Positions 5,986 through 7,225 of a stretch of DNA of 7,225 nucleotides are shown in pieces; position 1 is the stretch's first letter, and each line of letters opens with the position of its first letter. The DNA lies in assembly GCA_015232795.1 (NCBI GenBank), contig JADFYX010000121.1, forward strand, positions 1 to 7,225. The letters are read 5' to 3'. The position numbers and the translations under genes were made by a program. The notes beneath the pieces are model-generated. The model did not search any database, was not told the DNA's origin, and saw nothing but the letters and a program-made list of their open reading frames with translations. This DNA comes from Magnetococcales bacterium. Its GTDB lineage: Bacteria; Pseudomonadota; Magnetococcia; Magnetococcales; JADFYX01.

Positions 5986-6957
5986 TTAATTTTCCCCTCT
6001 AGATAATATTGTTGGTTTTAGGCTAATTACTAAGTTAGATGATTTTGCTAATTCTGACCTACTAGTGAATAGCTCACCTATTATTGGAAGATAACCAAAT
6101 ATAGGAACCTTCCAAACAGTTTCGCCCGTTTCTTCCTCTTTAACGCCACCTAGGTAGATTGTTTCACCAGTGGGAACTAATACAGATGTTTCTATTCTTC
6201 TAACATTGGTGGTTACGTCAACTGCTCCCACATCTTCTGGTGCAACGCTTGATACTTCTTGAACAATTGTTAAACGGACAAAATCACCCTCTACATTTGG
6301 CAATATTTCTAAACTCAAGCCGACATCTACACGTTGAACCTCAACACCTTCTGTATTTTCATCATTATCACTAGTTTTAGTTTCTCGCCTAGATATCAAT
6401 GGTATATTTTGACCTACTAATATTTTAGCTTTGCTACCTTCTAAAACTGTTAAAGATGGTGAGGAAAGAACCCTGCCTTGAGACTTCTCATCACTTGCTG
6501 ACACATCCAATAGAAAAGAACCGGATGCAAGTTCTAGTAGCAAATTTGGAGAAGCAACCATTGAACCCTGAGCAGTAATATTTCTTAAGCCTAAAGCATG
6601 ATTCATTGAACTTTTTGTAGAGAGTTTTAACCCCAGGTTTTTCAATGCTTCATCAGTTATAACAGCGACTACAGCCTCTACTCGTACTTGCTCTAAACCA
6701 CCATCTAAATCTCTTGCTATATTATGTAAATATGTTACCTCATCAGCTGGCCCTTTTATTAATATCTCTTTTCCTCCTACTGGGTGAACTGTTGCAGCTT
6801 CTACAACTTCTAATAATACCTTACTTACTTCACCAGCTGAGAGACGATGGAGACGAATAACACGCCTTACCTCTTTTCTTGGTTTGTCCATCATATGTAT
6901 AACTGCTCTAGCTGCTAACCTGTTCTCTATTGGACCTTGTACAAGTATTGCGGACAC
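5986..6957 (-). CDS. Secretin (pIV/GspD-type outer-membrane pore), 5'-truncated at IS21 end
   Basis: The C-terminal 323 residues of a secretin, a multimeric outer-membrane channel used by type II/III secretion, type IV pili and filamentous phages. Residues 1-26 are the end of one N1-type domain (SAILVQGP-IENRL) and 28-86 a second (VIRLHRLSAGEVSKVLL, EILIKGPADEV). The secretin beta-barrel domain starts near 90 (VRVEAVVAVITDEALKNLG). Family hallmarks are RVLSSPSLTVLEGSKAKILVGQNIPL (162-187), VDVGLSLEILP (210-220), VSSVAP and the C-terminal VPIFGYLPIIGELF (284-297), then SNLVISLKPTIL. The only start is a GTG at 6957 inside conserved sequence. The frame continues upstream to a stop at 7015-7017 inside the IS, with no start and no signal peptide. 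The gene was evidently interrupted and is probably non-functional. The short length and int/xis context favour a phage pIV-like origin over a full secretion system. Confidence 0.88.
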   Translation of the reverse strand: MSAILVQGPIENRLAARAVIHMMDKPRKEVRRVIRLHRLSAGEVSKVLLEVVEAATVHPVGGKEILIKGPADEVTYLHNIARDLDGGLEQVRVEAVVAVITDEALKNLGLKLSTKSSMNHALGLRNITAQGSMVASPNLLLELASGSFLLDVSASDEKSQGRVLSSPSLTVLEGSKAKILVGQNIPLISRRETKTSDNDENTEGVEVQRVDVGLSLEILPNVEGDFVRLTIVQEVSSVAPEDVGAVDVTTNVRRIETSVLVPTGETIYLGGVKEEETGETVWKVPIFGYLPIIGELFTSRSELAKSSNLVISLKPTILSRGEN

Positions 6958-6968
6958 CGGGCTGAAAT

Positions 6969-7225
6969 TGTAGGAAAAATGCCGGTTTGAAAATGTGCCC
7001 TTGTCTTCACTCTTCTATCTTCTCCTTCATGCGGAAGCTTTTTCCTTCGATAACAACAGGTTCAGCGTGATGCAGCAGTCTGTCTAGTATTGCTGATGTG
7101 AGTGTTGAGTCGTTGTTGAAGATTTCCGCCCAATCTTTAAAAGCTCGGTTGGTGGATATGATCATTGAGCCTCGTTCATAGCGGTTGCTAAAGATTTGGA
7201 AAAGTAGGTCGGCACCATTTTTATC
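6969..7225 (-). mobile_element. IS21-family insertion sequence, istB-side end (partial)
   Basis: The IstB reading frame enters from the window edge and stops at 7007. Between that stop and the resumption of secretin-like sequence lies a short non-coding end. IS21-family elements end in TGT...ACA with repeated sub-terminal motifs. The + strand reads TGTAGGAAAAATGCCGG from 6969, followed by GGTTTGAAAATGTGCCC, which fits. The secretin frame becomes family-like by about 6957, so the junction lies between roughly 6958 and 6970. The exact boundary and target duplication cannot be fixed because the other end is outside the window. Confidence 0.65.
7007..7225 (-). CDS. istB: IS21-family helper ATPase IstB, C-terminal part (5'-partial)
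   Basis: The last 72 residues of IstB, the AAA+ ATPase that works with the IstA transposase to select target DNA for IS21-family elements. The - strand frame is open from 7225 to a TGA at 7007-7009. It reads NGADLLFQIFSNRYERGS, then MIISTNRAFKDWAEIF, then SAILDRLLHHAEPVVIEGKSFR. YERGSMIISTN is the strand leading to the sensor-like S-x-N, and DWAEIF...AILDRLLHHA is the signature IstB C-terminal block. The Walker A and B motifs and the istA gene would lie beyond the window's right edge. Base composition is more balanced than the neighbouring secretin, as expected for a separate import. Confidence 0.93.
   Translation of the reverse strand, partial: DKNGADLLFQIFSNRYERGSMIISTNRAFKDWAEIFNNDSTLTSAILDRLLHHAEPVVIEGKSFRMKEKIEE

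Larger units (their letters stand above)
4059..7225. mobile_element. Integrated element edge (prophage, possibly inovirus-like), extends beyond window
   Basis: From the tRNA-Glu 3' end onward, all genes lie on the - strand: a tyrosine recombinase, an excisionase-like gene, a 74-residue unknown and a truncated secretin, then an IS21-family end. Gene direction and a visibly more AT-rich composition (notably 5830-6960) contrast with the chromosomal genes to the left. A single small secretin with no other secretion genes, next to int and xis, recalls filamentous phages that encode their own pIV-type outer-membrane pore. No Zot/pI, coat, replication or lysis gene is visible here, so a different integrative element carrying a secretin fragment remains possible. 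Confidence 0.6.

Noticed and set aside
5986..6957. Secretin as part of a chromosomal type II secretion or type IV pilus operon
   Set aside because: No other secretion genes are present, the neighbours are int/xis, and the gene is truncated; this stays a fallback if such genes appear beyond the window.

Overview
The window looks like a chromosomal segment of a moderately AT-rich proteobacterium carrying the edge of an integrated mobile element. Lineage evidence is indirect. The NagZ and DUF971 proteins are proteobacterial in style, and the tRNA-Glu has an encoded CCA and a CTC anticodon. That anticodon is absent from E. coli-like gammaproteobacteria but common in alphaproteobacteria. The integrase also resembles alphaproteobacterial phage integrases. 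I cannot name a genus.

Chromosomal part (1 to about 4058). The 3' part of a molybdopterin oxidoreductase gene is on the + strand and is cut by the window start. It runs convergently into a small VanZ-like membrane protein gene on the - strand. Divergent from that is nagZ (peptidoglycan-recycling beta-N-acetylglucosaminidase), followed 36 bases later by a DUF971 gene, probably in one operon. A tRNA-Glu(CTC) gene follows at 3983-4058.

Integrated element (about 4059 to beyond 7225). Directly after the tRNA come short direct repeats, then a tyrosine recombinase and a small excisionase/AlpA-like protein on the - strand, overlapping by ATGA. Next is a 316-base non-coding region with a 23-bp tandem array (four units plus a partial) and one copy of a 43-bp sequence. 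The second copy of that sequence is the 3' end of a 74-residue unknown gene. That gene sits one base after a secretin gene. Integrase, excisionase, a lone small secretin and a small basic protein next to a tRNA fit best with a prophage or phage-like satellite. A filamentous (inovirus-like) phage using a pIV-type secretin for export is the leading idea. No Zot/pI, coat or replication gene lies in the window, so this is inference.

Far edge (about 6969-7225). The secretin lacks its signal peptide and N-terminal domains. Its reading frame runs into the 3' end of an IS21-family insertion sequence, identified by the C-terminal 72 residues of IstB. The IS therefore appears to have broken the secretin gene. 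With a probable loss of the first catalytic arginine in the integrase, the element looks partly decayed or immobilised.
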